This document shows, in pieces, positions 34,759 through 44,122 of a stretch of DNA of 64,000 bases. Positions within the stretch are counted from its first letter, which is position 1; the number at the start of each line of letters is the position of its first letter. The stretch is taken from NCBI RefSeq assembly GCF_014202415.1, contig NZ_JACHGR010000001.1, forward strand, positions 372,001 to 436,000, read 5' to 3'. The notes beneath the pieces are model-generated. The model worked only from the letters and a program-made list of their open reading frames with translations, ran no database searches and had not been told where the DNA came from. Made by a program: the position numbers and the translations under genes. This DNA comes from Tolumonas osonensis. GTDB lineage: Bacteria; Pseudomonadota; Gammaproteobacteria; Enterobacterales; Aeromonadaceae.

Positions 34759-34816
34759 CAAAAATTTGGTGTTGGATGTGGACTTCACCCACTTTTTCGG
34801 ACACGCAAAGTTATAA
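34753..34816 (+). other. attC site of cassette 3
   Basis: R'' ACATAAC (34753-34759) complements the opening GTTATGC with one end mismatch. R' is GTTATAA (34810-34816). The inner left arm TTTGGTGTTGGATGTGG is nearly the same as in the second attC. The right arm is CGGACACGCAAA. The hairpin is less regular than in the other two. Confidence 0.78.
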
Positions 34817-34859
34817 CTATGAGCAAATATCAGCATTTACCCATAGTCAAAAATATAAA

Positions 34860-35162
34860 TCAGAAATTCATGCCTATATGACGACCGTCAGGTAATTGGA
34901 CATCAACTGTCAACTTCCCGCCCATCGCTTCAACATAGCGTTTCAGTGAAGACAGTTTAATTTCCTGACCTCGTTTTTCCAGATTCGCTACAGAGGGTTG
35001 TGAAATACCTAAACGGTGTGCCATTTCGACTTGTGATAATTCCAACTGCTCACGAAGCATCGACAACCTGAGCTCCAGTATTTCCTGCTCTGCTTGTTCT
35101 TTTGCCGCCTGAACAACGTCAGGGTTTACTTTTTTAAGTAACTCATTCAGTGGTTTAGCCAT
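34860..35162 (-). CDS. HigA-type antitoxin (XRE family)
   Basis: 100 residues. The helix-turn-helix reads LSQVEMAHRLGISQPSVANL around residues 42-62, within an XRE domain, followed by KLSSLKRYVEAMGGKL, a feature of HigA-type antitoxins. It is preceded by the toxin gene with a 3-bp gap, the toxin-first order typical of higBA. It should neutralise the toxin and repress the operon through the dyad at 35535-35568. It lies within what would be cassette 4 (opening GTTATAA at 34810), but in reverse orientation and with no attC at the far side. Confidence 0.87.
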   Translation of the reverse strand: MAKPLNELLKKVNPDVVQAAKEQAEQEILELRLSMLREQLELSQVEMAHRLGISQPSVANLEKRGQEIKLSSLKRYVEAMGGKLTVDVQLPDGRHIGMNF

Positions 35163-35165
35163 AGC

Positions 35166-35510
35166 TCACCTCAGTGTGTCCAGATGGTCTAAAAACTCCT
35201 GTTCAGCTATCGGGAGCATCGTTTCATAAAAACGCTTATTCCCTGTTTTATCGCCACCACACAACATGACAGCTTGTCTGAGTGGGTCAAATGCAAAGAA
35301 AATCCGATAGGGTTTTCCGCTATGCTGAACACGAAGTTCTTTGAGGTTTTTAACTTTTTTGGTGCCAGCTAAGGTGTCTACATCTGGACGCCCTAACATG
35401 GGACCAAGCTCTTGAAGTTTGAATACGCCGGTTAAAATACTTTTCTGCTCACTTTCATCAAGATTCAGAAACCATTCATCAAACCGCTCTACGGTGACAA
35501 CAGTCCACAT
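35166..35510 (-). CDS. HigB-type toxin (RelE/ParE superfamily, Gp49-like)
   Basis: 114 residues. The pattern FDEWFLNLDESEQKSILTGV, then GRPDVDTLAGTKKVKNLKEL, RVQHSGKPYRIFFAFDP and AVMLCGGDKTGNKRFYE matches the HigB/Gp49-like (DUF891) group. Members are usually ribosome-dependent mRNA interferases that stop translation. The conserved R-x-x-Y-R-I-F and K-x-x-x-K/RFY segments are present, so activity is plausible. First gene of the toxin-antitoxin operon, which may stabilise the cassette array or the island. Confidence 0.88.
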   Translation of the reverse strand: MWTVVTVERFDEWFLNLDESEQKSILTGVFKLQELGPMLGRPDVDTLAGTKKVKNLKELRVQHSGKPYRIFFAFDPLRQAVMLCGGDKTGNKRFYETMLPIAEQEFLDHLDTLR

Positions 35511-35534
35511 ACAAGCTCCTATGTATGCATAAAT

Positions 35535-35568
35535 TATAGCTCATAACCTATATAGCGCAAGAGCTATA
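35535..35568. promoter_or_regulatory. Inverted repeat operator of the toxin-antitoxin operon
   Basis: TATAGCTC (35535-35542) and GAGCTATA (35561-35568) form an inverted repeat 25 bp upstream of the toxin start. A further GAGCTAT lies at 35591. This placement suits repression by the antitoxin. The remaining part of 35511-35800 shows no gene. Confidence 0.6.
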
Positions 35569-35799
35569 TGCTGATAACAAATATCCAGATCAGGAGCTAT
35601 TCGCATAAGCACAGCATCAGATCACGTACCCTATCTTCTATTTATTTCAAAATATTTCATATGAGACCCACAAAAGGTAACACCTATCCGAGAAAGCTAT
35701 CAAAACACCATAATTTGTAGAATTTAAATTTCTCACCACAAAAAGGCAGAACTTGTCTGATTTTTAATGTCTTTTTTCTTTGCGGTAACTGTATAGGCT

Positions 35800-35917
35800 C
35801 GTATCAACAAACCTTCGTTATCTGATACTAGTTAATGTGGTGATTTTTTGGTATCAACAAAATAGTATTTGATATTTATGATACCAGCGTTTATTATTGA
35901 TACCGTTAAGTGATACC
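35800..35917. promoter_or_regulatory. Cluster of GTATCA/TGATAC repeats upstream of the serine recombinase
   Basis: GTATCA or its complement TGATAC occurs at about 35801, 35823, 35851, 35879, 35898 and 35911, several extended to TGATACC/GGTATCA. The clustering directly before a resolvase-type gene suggests paired recombinase subsites (a res-like site), also usable for autoregulation. Confidence 0.65.
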
Positions 35918-35940
35918 AATAAACTTAGAAGGATACGGAT

Positions 35941-36510
35941 ATGAGTAGAATTTTTGCGTATTGCCGTGTTAGCACCACAGAGCAAACGACTGAGAATCAA
36001 ATTCAAGCCATTAAAAGACATGGTTATGACGTTCGAGATGACCGTATAGTGTCTGAAACTATATCTGGCAGTGTTCAGGCAATGCAGAGAGCTGAGTTTG
36101 CTAATTTGGTCACTCACAAAATGGAGTTAGGCGATACGCTAGTGGTCTTAAAGCTGGATAGACTCGGAAGAGATAACATTGACATTCAGCAAACGATTCA
36201 AATGCTAACAACGAAAGGGATTAAAGTTGTTTGCTTAGATCTGCCTGTGCCTGACCTTAGCAGTTCAGAAGGCAAGTTAATGCTCCAAATGTTCTCAGCT
36301 TTTGCAGAATTTGAGAGAAATAGGATTAAAGAACGAACCAGAGATGGTCTGGAACGCGCTAAGACAGAAGGAAAGACATTAGGTAGACCAGAAGCCATCG
36401 AGACCACGGAAAAGGTTCTGGAAGCGAAAGCAGAAGGGTTATCTCAGAGTGCTGTAGCTAAAAAGCTGAGTATCAGCATTGCTACTGTTAAGCGTCATTG
36501 GAATAAGTAA
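35941..36510 (+). CDS. Serine recombinase (resolvase/invertase family)
   Basis: 189 residues, full length for small resolvases. The N-terminal catalytic domain starts RIFAYCRVSTTEQTTENQI with the nucleophile serine at residue 10, and continues VVLKLDRLGRDNIDIQQTI and FAEFERNRIKERTRDGLERA with the conserved arginines. The C-terminal helix-turn-helix is LSQSAVAKKLSISIATVKRH. The repeated GTATCA words upstream are its likely recombination or control sites. It may resolve island multimers or invert a segment; no second inverted site was found. Confidence 0.92.
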   Translation: MSRIFAYCRVSTTEQTTENQIQAIKRHGYDVRDDRIVSETISGSVQAMQRAEFANLVTHKMELGDTLVVLKLDRLGRDNIDIQQTIQMLTTKGIKVVCLDLPVPDLSSSEGKLMLQMFSAFAEFERNRIKERTRDGLERAKTEGKTLGRPEAIETTEKVLEAKAEGLSQSAVAKKLSISIATVKRHWNK

Positions 36511-36800
36511 AAGGTATTAATTGGGTTAGACGTTGGTGAAAAAACCACGGAAGATTCGTTTACTTTCCACCGTAAGACGTGATGATTTAACGTGTTAATT
36601 TATATAAAAACAGGCAATTACAGCAAGATTAATAGGCTTTTTATGTAATAAATTGTATGTTAGTTAATCAGATGTAAAGCAATAGAAAATCTTGCTGTGA
36701 CTGGCTGCAATTTTATCATTATCAATATTGATAATTTATTTGTTTTTAAAAAATAAAATTAAAATGAGGGAGAGAAGGCTTTTGTTAAGCAAAACAGCCA

Positions 36801-37388
36801 TTAAGCTGCTTGTCTGTAATTCTCTTTATCAGTAATGGATTTTAACTGCGTCATATTGAACATTCTTTCAGAGCTATCAGTTTTTTGAGACGTTTTGCAT
36901 AAATAACTTAAACCATATATTACATCATCAAATTTTTTGACATCCGCCCGTCTGAGCAATCCAACGGAGTTTCTTTCGCCTTTTGCTGCATCATATCGCC
37001 CTACCGAACCGAATAGACCAGTCTTCAATGTCCACCAGCACAACAGATGTTTCATGTGTTTATAGTCTGATTTGTATTTATGTCCATTCAGGAAAATAAC
37101 AACATGATAGTGTTTACCTTGTTTGCCATGCTCATTGGAGTTCTCACAACTCCAGGCATAACCGAAGAAGTCAGAGCCATATTTGTCTTTTGCTTTAGCA
37201 ATTAAGAATTGTATGTCTTTATGGTCTGGTAAGCTGTGAGCTAATAAGTCTAATCGACAAACCAGTATCTTCTCATGCCTATCAATTAGTGTTTCAAGCA
37301 AGTTAATTAGTTTTGTAAATTGACGTGAGTTTGGAGCGGCTTGATATGTTGGTGTACTCGGATAGTTTTTTGTTTGTTTTCTTTTCAT
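36801..37388 (-). CDS. Inovirus Gp2/YagK-like protein, possible HUH replication protein
   Basis: 195 residues. The central GKHYHVVIFLNGHKYKSDYK holds an H-x-H pair resembling the HUH metal site of rolling-circle replication proteins. YGLSYLCKTSQKT further on matches the end of the YagK/YfjJ family. Such proteins are common in inovirus-related elements and P4-like or phage-satellite islands. The gene is A+T rich. Immediately upstream (37389-38110) is a dyad-rich gap that could be the cognate origin. Replication of the excised island is inference. Confidence 0.7.
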   Translation of the reverse strand: MKRKQTKNYPSTPTYQAAPNSRQFTKLINLLETLIDRHEKILVCRLDLLAHSLPDHKDIQFLIAKAKDKYGSDFFGYAWSCENSNEHGKQGKHYHVVIFLNGHKYKSDYKHMKHLLCWWTLKTGLFGSVGRYDAAKGERNSVGLLRRADVKKFDDVIYGLSYLCKTSQKTDSSERMFNMTQLKSITDKENYRQAA

Positions 37389-38110
37389 CCATTCTCCTTT
37401 AGTTATTGTATGTAATGTAATACTTGTCTACTAACGTAGTATTTCATAAAAACCCACCAGTATTGTGTGTTAGCTAAAACCCATAAACCCCACATATACA
37501 CAGTATTGTGGTTTAATTAACGCGCAAAAGCCCCACATACAGTGTATGTAGGGTAAAATCATTCAATTTATTTCGGCTTGAAATGAGTGATTTTTTTAAT
37601 CAGAATCATCACTTTTTTAGCATACCTTGTTTTTAATTAAAAAGCAACAAAAATAAGGTTCAAACTAAGGTATCGCGTTAGGTGTACGTATCTAATCTAA
37701 GTCTGAGCCTGCTTTTGTTGCGTCAACTATCTTGTAATAGCACCTATTACACCGTTCTTTAGCCCACTTTACGAGCCTAGAATCAATTCTTTTGGTATTG
37801 CCAATACCTATCCATAGGATGGCTGGTTAGAATTGATTTTAGCGTTCATAGAGGGCTTTTTATTGCAGGTTTCTTTGAAGCATGGGAATGCCTTAAACTG
37901 TCAAATTTAGAAGCAAGATTAAGCCTCATGATAAACATAGAGTTTAAGGCCTCTTAGAGCGATTTTAAGCGTTTCTGATAGCTCATGAATGGAAACCCAT
38001 TGCCTATACCATAGAAATTGATTCTAGGGCCTTTATGTGGGTGTTTTAGCTAAGGTTTTATGTGGTATTGCTGGTGGTTTTTTGTGTGACCCACCAGCGC
38101 TGATAATTAA
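37389..38110. other. Dyad-rich gene-free stretch, candidate replication origin or control region
   Basis: About 720 bp without a convincing gene. It contains an 11-bp hairpin at 37531-37553 (CCCCACATACA, then TGTATGTAGGG, one G-T pair) and GGTATTG-C-CAATACC at 37793-37807. Related words TAGAATCAATTCT (37779), TAGAATTGATTTTA (37828) and TAGAAATTGATTCTAG (38012) appear in both orientations. Iteron-like repetition between the Gp2-like gene and the integrase would suit an origin. Confidence 0.45.
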
Positions 38111-39913
38111 TTACCAAGGCAAACAGTCAACAACACAAGTTAAGTCCTGAACTGGGAAAACATGTGTGTATCGGTCAGTAATTGTTTTATTAGTTTGATG
38201 TCCTACAACCTTCTGCAATACAGGGTCTGTAATGCCTTTAGAACGAGCTTTTGTTATTAGTGAATGCCTTAGGCTATGAAAGACGCGGCGTTGCTCATAT
38301 TCATTTTCATGCGGTATAGCAAGGGTTTCTCTTGCTTTTCTCAGTTCATCGTTTATTAACTCAGGCTTCTTAGAATAAAGTTTCTGGTTAGGTCTTAACT
38401 GATTCAAATATTCGATTAAACCTGTAGCTTCTAATTTTTTACTAATCGGAATGACACGACGGGCAGCATCTGTTTTGCCTTTCTCAATAAAAATATAGTT
38501 ATAGCCTGATTCTGTGTCATGCTTGACCGATTCTGATGTTAAATTACATATTTCACTCAGACGCATTCCAGTATAACAAGCCGTTAATATAACCAACTGT
38601 TTGTCTGAAATTTCTTGTTGTTCATAGTAACTAACAATCGAATTCATTTGTAAATCTGTATAATTTGCATACGGAATTGATTGATATTTAAAGGTAACGT
38701 TTTCAGTAGGCGATTTCGTTAATATATCTTTTGATTTAAATAAGTAAGCAGAGAAGAAAGACTGATAAGATTTCAGCGTTTCTCTGACCGACTTAGAAGA
38801 TACACGATGCTCCTCTGGAATTTCGATTAAATCGTTTTTGATCGCGTAAACAACAGCCTTCAATCCCTGCTCTTTATAAGGTTTTAAACTCATTTTTGGC
38901 ATTTCGGATTTTATTTGCAAAGACTCTTTTATATCTTGTTTGGTCACTCGATTAACAGGTTTATCACCTATCGAAAAAATCAAAAACTCAAGATCTCTTT
39001 TGTATCCATTGATAATATCTTCTGATCTGCTTCGTTCATCCCACGATAAAAAATCAGGAATATAATGAGAAATAACTGGCAAATCTTGTTCTTTTTTTAT
39101 TGGTTGTGATTGCTGAATAACTTGCTGGTTTGTAAGCTTTTCTTTCAAATCTGCTATAGTTGTTTCAGTTAAAACACGCTGATATTTAGAGTTTAAATCT
39201 GCAGAAATAGCATTCAACCTATTGGTATCATCAGAAATCATTGCCTCACCCAATTCCATCGGCATCTTCCAATGAGTATTAAAATACATTTTTAAAGTTT
39301 CTCTTAAAAAATCTTCACCATATTCATCATAAATAGGTTTGAATCTAGCATAGAAACATGATTCTAATTTGTCACTATTATTTTTTATATCCTCAACCAA
39401 ATCACTCACCACCATCTTAAAAGCTATACTTCTCTCAATTAGTGAAGAAGATAAATATTCATTCAGATCCGAGCAATAATTATCGGACAATTCTGATGAG
39501 GAGTTTTCATAATTTTCTATTTTATCTAAGTAATCATCCTCATAGCTTTCAAGGTTATTGATAGCAATTTCTAAAAAACCACGTTTAATTTGTAGCAATG
39601 ACTTATCTGAATCATCCATTTGAATACCTTTAATCCTATTTGTCATACCAGTATCAAAGGGAGCCAATATAGCAGTTAATTTATCTGTATTGCGATTTTG
39701 GGAGGCTTCTTTTGCAGATGTTATGACATCAATCAATTTAGATTGGCGTTGTTTAGCTATGAGAACATCTCTTGTTCTCAGGCTGTAACGAAGGACTCTG
39801 GGTTTATCGACTAACGAGCTGGGGACACGATAGCAAAAGTAGAAAATACCGTTGCGATTGGTCAGGTATGACGGGGTTTTGTTCCCCAATTTGTTGCACA
39901 GTTTGTTGCTCAT
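38111..39913 (-). CDS. Tyrosine integrase of the rnpB island
   Basis: 600 residues from ATG 39913. The N-terminus YLTNRNGIFYFCYRVPSSLV and RYSLRTRDVLIAKQR is the DUF6538-type domain of large phage-like integrases. The middle 250 residues are acidic and helical. The catalytic domain has TACYTGMRLSEICNL (first arginine), HSLRHSLITKARSKG, VVGHQTNKTITDRYTHVF with trailing histidine and tyrosine. The start overlaps the segment next to the rnpB terminator, so its promoter must lie inside the terminator/att region and be split or formed by integration. It is far larger than IntI (about 320-340 residues) and is not an integron integrase. Confidence 0.92.
   Translation of the reverse strand: MSNKLCNKLGNKTPSYLTNRNGIFYFCYRVPSSLVDKPRVLRYSLRTRDVLIAKQRQSKLIDVITSAKEASQNRNTDKLTAILAPFDTGMTNRIKGIQMDDSDKSLLQIKRGFLEIAINNLESYEDDYLDKIENYENSSSELSDNYCSDLNEYLSSSLIERSIAFKMVVSDLVEDIKNNSDKLESCFYARFKPIYDEYGEDFLRETLKMYFNTHWKMPMELGEAMISDDTNRLNAISADLNSKYQRVLTETTIADLKEKLTNQQVIQQSQPIKKEQDLPVISHYIPDFLSWDERSRSEDIINGYKRDLEFLIFSIGDKPVNRVTKQDIKESLQIKSEMPKMSLKPYKEQGLKAVVYAIKNDLIEIPEEHRVSSKSVRETLKSYQSFFSAYLFKSKDILTKSPTENVTFKYQSIPYANYTDLQMNSIVSYYEQQEISDKQLVILTACYTGMRLSEICNLTSESVKHDTESGYNYIFIEKGKTDAARRVIPISKKLEATGLIEYLNQLRPNQKLYSKKPELINDELRKARETLAIPHENEYEQRRVFHSLRHSLITKARSKGITDPVLQKVVGHQTNKTITDRYTHVFPVQDLTCVVDCLPW
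39879..39906 (-). repeat. Right copy of a 28-bp direct repeat (26/28 match to 31977-32004)
   Basis: The 28 bases covering integrase codons 3-11 recur near the left end of the island with two mismatches, in the same orientation. They may be an integrase-binding arm site or the relic of a related integrase gene. Confidence 0.65.
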
Positions 39914-39916
39914 AAA

Positions 39917-39949
39917 CAAAAGGCCTAACGGTTAAACCGCTAAGCCTTT
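39917..39949 (-). terminator. Terminator following rnpB, supplied by the island
   Basis: On the minus strand AAGGC-TTAGCGGT-TTA-ACCGTTA-GGCCTTTTG forms a hairpin with a short T-run. It lies between the rnpB end and the integrase ATG and resembles the displaced copy at 31829-31862. Confidence 0.75.
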
Positions 39950-39962
39950 GATTTTCTTAGAT

Positions 39963-40343
<381 letters not shown>

Positions 40344-40349
40344 GCGCGC

Positions 40350-40355
40350 ATTATA
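40350..40355 (-). promoter_or_regulatory. -10 box of the rnpB promoter
   Basis: TATAAT on the minus strand followed by GCGCGC and then the 5' end of the RNA about seven bases downstream. The GC-rich discriminator is typical of growth-rate-controlled stable RNA promoters. The rsmI stop lies 25 bp upstream. Confidence 0.75.
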
Positions 40356-40379
40356 GGGAGTATCGCCCTCTGCGGCAAA

Positions 40380-41225
40380 CTATCTCTCAGAATTCTGCTT
40401 TTCCAGGCCCCAGGCATACAGTGCATTCTTCTTCACACCGTAGATTTCCGCCGTCAGCGCAGCCGCTTTTTTCAGCGGTAAATCGTTCATCAGCAGCGTC
40501 AGCGTACGCAATACTTCCGCTGGTAACTCATCGCTATTATCTGCTTTACCGGCAACCATCAGCACAAACTCGCCACGGGTACGGTTGTCATCTTCCTGTA
40601 GCCACGGGATCATTTCCGATAATGGCAACGCGTGAATGGTTTCAAATGTTTTGGTTAGTTCGCGGGCGGCCACCACCAGCCGTTCGCCGAACACTTTCTG
40701 CATCGATTCCAGCGTATCAATCACCCGGCGCGGCGACTCGTAGAACACCATGGTGCGGGTTTCATCCGCCAGGGCCTGCAGGCGATCTTCTTTCCCCTTT
40801 TCCTTGGCTGGCAGAAAACCTTCAAACACAAAGCGATCCGTCGGCAAACCGGCCGCGCTTAAGGCGGTAATGGCCGCGCACGGCCCCGGCAATGGCACGA
40901 CTTTGACTCCGGCATCCCGGCAGGCTTTCACCAGATGATAGCCCGGATCACTAATCAGCGGCGTACCGGCATCAGAGATCAGCGCGATGCTTTGCCCTTG
41001 CTGAATACGCTGGATCAGCAGGCCAGCCCGTTGCTGTTCGTTATGATCGTGCAACGCCAGCATCGGAGCTTTGACGTCCAGATGCTGCAACAGCACCCCG
41101 CTGTGCCGGGTATCTTCTGCCGCAATGCAGTCCACGGATTTTAGAACCTCTATCGCCCGCAGTGTAATATCCGACAGGTTACCAATGGGGGTCGGTACGA
41201 TATACAGACAAGGTGAGATAGTCAT
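40380..41225 (-). CDS. rsmI: 16S rRNA C1402 2'-O-methyltransferase
   Basis: 281 residues from ATG 41225, which has GGAG upstream and gives the family N-terminus ([19 protein letters not shown]). Further conserved segments are [26 protein letters not shown], and [12 protein letters not shown], placing it in the tetrapyrrole-methylase-fold RsmI group. It methylates the ribose of C1402 in the decoding centre. It diverges from lpoA as in E. coli (yraL next to yraM). Confidence 0.96.
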   Translation of the reverse strand: MTISPCLYIVPTPIGNLSDITLRAIEVLKSVDCIAAEDTRHSGVLLQHLDVKAPMLALHDHNEQQRAGLLIQRIQQGQSIALISDAGTPLISDPGYHLVKACRDAGVKVVPLPGPCAAITALSAAGLPTDRFVFEGFLPAKEKGKEDRLQALADETRTMVFYESPRRVIDTLESMQKVFGERLVVAARELTKTFETIHALPLSEMIPWLQEDDNRTRGEFVLMVAGKADNSDELPAEVLRTLTLLMNDLPLKKAAALTAEIYGVKKNALYAWGLEKQNSER

Positions 41226-41306
41226 GAAAACTCCTGTCGAAAATTTGTGTCGTTCCGGTGTGACGATTACACTAGAGACCAGACGTAGGTAGGTTGGAGA
41301 TAAATC

Positions 41307-43190
41307 TTGAGCCGGATTAGCAAGTTGCGCACTGTACCACATTTCTGGTGGCTGTTTGCCATTGTCCTGTTGTTATCAGGCTGTGCCGCCGGAGACCGGA
41401 GCGGCAGTTACGCCGATAATGCACCGTTATCAGCATTCGGCCCATTAACTCACGACAGTCAATGGTATCTGTCACAGATTGATAACGCGGCCCCCGAGGA
41501 TCGCTTTGCGTTACAGGTACTGGCCACCCGTCGCCTGATTGCGGATGGCGATAACTCGCAGGCCACCGCCATCCAGCAACAACTGGCCAGAGAAGCGATT
41601 ACGCCACGGCAAAAAGTCGCGCTCCGCTTGCTGAATGCATTGCAACTGGGTAAACAAGGCCAGTCCAGCAAGGCGCTGAACCGGATCGCCGGCATCGATT
41701 TGCGTCCGTTAGACAGCCCGACGGTACAATTTTACTACCGTCTACAATCTGAACTGTTGTTAAAGACCGGTCAGAAAACGGCCGCGGCTAACAGCCTTAT
41801 CTCGCTGGATCCTTACCTGTCAGGGGATCTGGTCAGCAAAAACGAGCAACAAATCTGGCTGTTATTAAAAGACAGCGACAGCAATACGCTGAAAAACTAC
41901 AGCAATGCCGCGATCCGCATGAAACGTGAAAAAGCGGCCGGTTGGTTTGAATTGGCCCAGATCGCCAAAGCATCAACCAATCAGAGTCAGTTGTTCGCAG
42001 ACTGGCAGCAACGCTATCCGCAGCATCCGGCCGGCGCGTTCTTTACGCCTGCAGCCGAATCGCAGCAGCCGGCTATCACAGACAGTAGTGGTATCACCGC
42101 TACCGCAGATATTCAGAAGGTAGCGGTATTGTTGCCTTTATCCGGCAAGCTGGCTGAACCGGCCAATGCGCTTAAAGCCGGTCTGGAACAGGCCAATCTG
42201 GCCGCTGGCAACAAGCTCTCCTTTAGCTATTACGATGAAAACAGCCTGCCAATGCCGGAATTACTGGCGAAAGTACAGCAGAATGGTGCTCAGCTGGTGA
42301 TCGGACCGTTGCAGAAGAACAAGGTAGAACAGCTGTCTGCCAGCCACGTTGCCATTCCTGTGCTGGCACTGAACCAGCTGGGGAATCAGCCGGCGGCCGA
42401 TAATCTCTACTACTTCTCGCTGTCACCGGAAGATGAAGCAGCTCAGATTGCTCAGAAAATCCATGAGGATGGTCTGAAGAATCCGCTGTTACTGCTGCCG
42501 TCGAATGCCCTGGGCGATCGGACCGCGGCCGGATTTAACAGCTACTGGCAATCACTGGAAATCGGTGAGGCCACCGTTGCCAAATTCCGCAGCCGGGATG
42601 AATTGCTGAGTTTATTACGCCAGAAATTAGGCGGCAGCGCTACCGGCGCACCACTGCAGGCCGGTCAGGTTCAGTCGCTGGCCGATGATCCGGCGAATGA
42701 TCCGAACCGGGTTGACGCCATCTTCATGCTGGCATCGGCCTTTGAGGCGTCCAACATCAAATCCAGCATTGATATGATGCTGGGTGATTCACCGGTACGC
42801 CCAACCTACTATCTGGGTTCAAAAAGCAACAGTAGCGGTCTGCGCGCCGATGTCGCACTGGCACTCAACGGGATGCAACTGGGCGATATGCCATGGATGC
42901 TGAACCGTATGCCAGAGGAATTCGCTATCGCCAAAACCGCGTTACCTCAAGCTTCCGGCGATCAGTTACGTCTGTATGCGATGGGCTATGACGCCGCCAA
43001 ACTCGTCAGCCAGCTGAGTGAACTACGCCAGAATCCGGATATGACCATGAATGGCCTGACCGGGATATTGCGTGTCACCACCGATGGCGTCATTTTGCAT
43101 GACCTGTTCTGGACCCGCTACACCAACGGACAATTGGCAACCGATGAATCAACCCTCTCTCAACCCGCCGTCCAGCAACCGGCGCAGTAA
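41307..43190 (+). CDS. lpoA: Outer-membrane lipoprotein activator of PBP1A
   Basis: 627 residues with a TTG start at 41307, preceded by GGAGA; no other in-frame start keeps the signal peptide. The signal [13 protein letters not shown] ends in a lipobox with the cysteine at about residue 26. Residues up to about 250 are TPR-like helical repeats. The C-terminal part ([20 protein letters not shown] onward) is a periplasmic-binding-protein-like domain, as known for LpoA. It spans from the outer membrane to stimulate the peptidoglycan synthase PBP1A. Overlaps yraN by 47 bp. Confidence 0.94.
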   Translation: MSRISKLRTVPHFWWLFAIVLLLSGCAAGDRSGSYADNAPLSAFGPLTHDSQWYLSQIDNAAPEDRFALQVLATRRLIADGDNSQATAIQQQLAREAITPRQKVALRLLNALQLGKQGQSSKALNRIAGIDLRPLDSPTVQFYYRLQSELLLKTGQKTAAANSLISLDPYLSGDLVSKNEQQIWLLLKDSDSNTLKNYSNAAIRMKREKAAGWFELAQIAKASTNQSQLFADWQQRYPQHPAGAFFTPAAESQQPAITDSSGITATADIQKVAVLLPLSGKLAEPANALKAGLEQANLAAGNKLSFSYYDENSLPMPELLAKVQQNGAQLVIGPLQKNKVEQLSASHVAIPVLALNQLGNQPAADNLYYFSLSPEDEAAQIAQKIHEDGLKNPLLLLPSNALGDRTAAGFNSYWQSLEIGEATVAKFRSRDELLSLLRQKLGGSATGAPLQAGQVQSLADDPANDPNRVDAIFMLASAFEASNIKSSIDMMLGDSPVRPTYYLGSKSNSSGLRADVALALNGMQLGDMPWMLNRMPEEFAIAKTALPQASGDQLRLYAMGYDAAKLVSQLSELRQNPDMTMNGLTGILRVTTDGVILHDLFWTRYTNGQLATDESTLSQPAVQQPAQ

Positions 43191-43518
43191 GGGACAGTAC
43201 TACGAACAACAGGCCCGTCGCTTTCTCGAGCAACAGGGGCTGCTGTTTGTCTGTGCCAATTATCACTGCCGTCAGGGCGAATTAGATTTAATCATGCGGG
43301 AACAGGACACCCTGGTCTTCATTGAGGTGCGTTACCGGGCCTCGCGTGACTATGGCGGCGCGTTATCTTCTGTTACCCCTGCCAAACAACATAAAATCCG
43401 TCATACTGCCCGTTATTATCTGATGAGTCAGAGAATAAACGAGGCGCATCAGGCTTGCCGTTTTGACATAGTGTCGTACGATGACGGGCAATGTAACTGG
43501 TTAAAAAATGCATTTTAG
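43144..43518 (+). CDS. yraN: UPF0102 (YraN) nuclease-fold protein
   Basis: 124 residues from ATG 43144, inside the lpoA end. The core ARRFLEQQGLLFVCANYHC, then GELDLIMREQDTLVFIEVRY and IRHTARYYL, is the YraN family. GELDLI and FIEVRYR form a PD-(D/E)XK-like arrangement. Exact function is not established. The 47-bp overlap with lpoA indicates tight co-expression, as in other gammaproteobacteria. Confidence 0.92.
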   Translation: MNQPSLNPPSSNRRSKGQYYEQQARRFLEQQGLLFVCANYHCRQGELDLIMREQDTLVFIEVRYRASRDYGGALSSVTPAKQHKIRHTARYYLMSQRINEAHQACRFDIVSYDDGQCNWLKNAF

Positions 43519-43527
43519 GAGAAAGGT

Positions 43528-44106
43528 TTGGATCGGATCAGAGAAAACTTTACCGAGAGTATTCAGACAAAAATAGCGGCCGCCGAAGTGCTTTCCGAAA
43601 GCATTCAGACGGCCGCGCAGATGCTGGCGATTTGTCTGCTGAACGGTAACAAGATCCTGGCCTGTGGCAACGGCGCCTCCGGTGCCCTGGCCCAGCTGTT
43701 CGTCTCGCATCTGATGAGCCGTTTTGAAACAGCCCGGCCATCGCTGCCGGCCATCGCGCTGACCTGTGACGGCAATCTGATGAGTTCGCTCAGTCATTAC
43801 GGTAAATTCGCGGATGTCTACGCGCATCAGATCCGGGCGCTTGGCCAGCAGGGTGACATTCTGTTGCTGATCACAACCGAAGAAAACAATCAGGAACTGA
43901 TTCATGCGGCAGAAGCGGCATTATCCCGCGATATGACGATGGTGATCCTGAATACCGGCAACGGTGGTGAACTCGCCGGTCTGCTCGGCCCGAGCGATGT
44001 CGAAATCCGTTGTCCTTCCGCCCGCTTTTCCCGCATTCTGGAAGTACATCTGCTGGTCCTGAATTGTCTGAGCGATCTGATTGACCAGACCTTGTTCCCC
44101 CAATAA
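43528..44106 (+). CDS. diaA: DnaA initiator-associating protein
   Basis: 192 residues with a TTG start at 43528 behind AGGAGAAAGG. It is a SIS-domain protein related to phosphoheptose isomerase GmhA: ILACGNGASGALAQLFVSHL and DGNLMSSLSHYGKFADVYAHQ, with LLLITTEENNQELIHA. In E. coli the DiaA tetramer binds DnaA and promotes orderly replication initiation. The position between yraN and dolP is the conserved one. Confidence 0.93.
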   Translation: MDRIRENFTESIQTKIAAAEVLSESIQTAAQMLAICLLNGNKILACGNGASGALAQLFVSHLMSRFETARPSLPAIALTCDGNLMSSLSHYGKFADVYAHQIRALGQQGDILLLITTEENNQELIHAAEAALSRDMTMVILNTGNGGELAGLLGPSDVEIRCPSARFSRILEVHLLVLNCLSDLIDQTLFPQ

Positions 44107-44122
44107 CCATTGAGGAATTGTT

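Noticed and set aside
35511-35940. A fourth attC closing the toxin-antitoxin cassette
   Set aside because: Candidate TAAC and GTT words are not arranged with an imperfect hairpin between R'' and R' boxes, and none complements GTTATAA.
38111-39913. The rnpB-island integrase as an integron integrase
   Set aside because: It is about 600 residues with a DUF6538-type N-terminus, lies at the opposite end from the cassettes, and abuts a phage-style att site in rnpB. IntI is about 320-340 residues.
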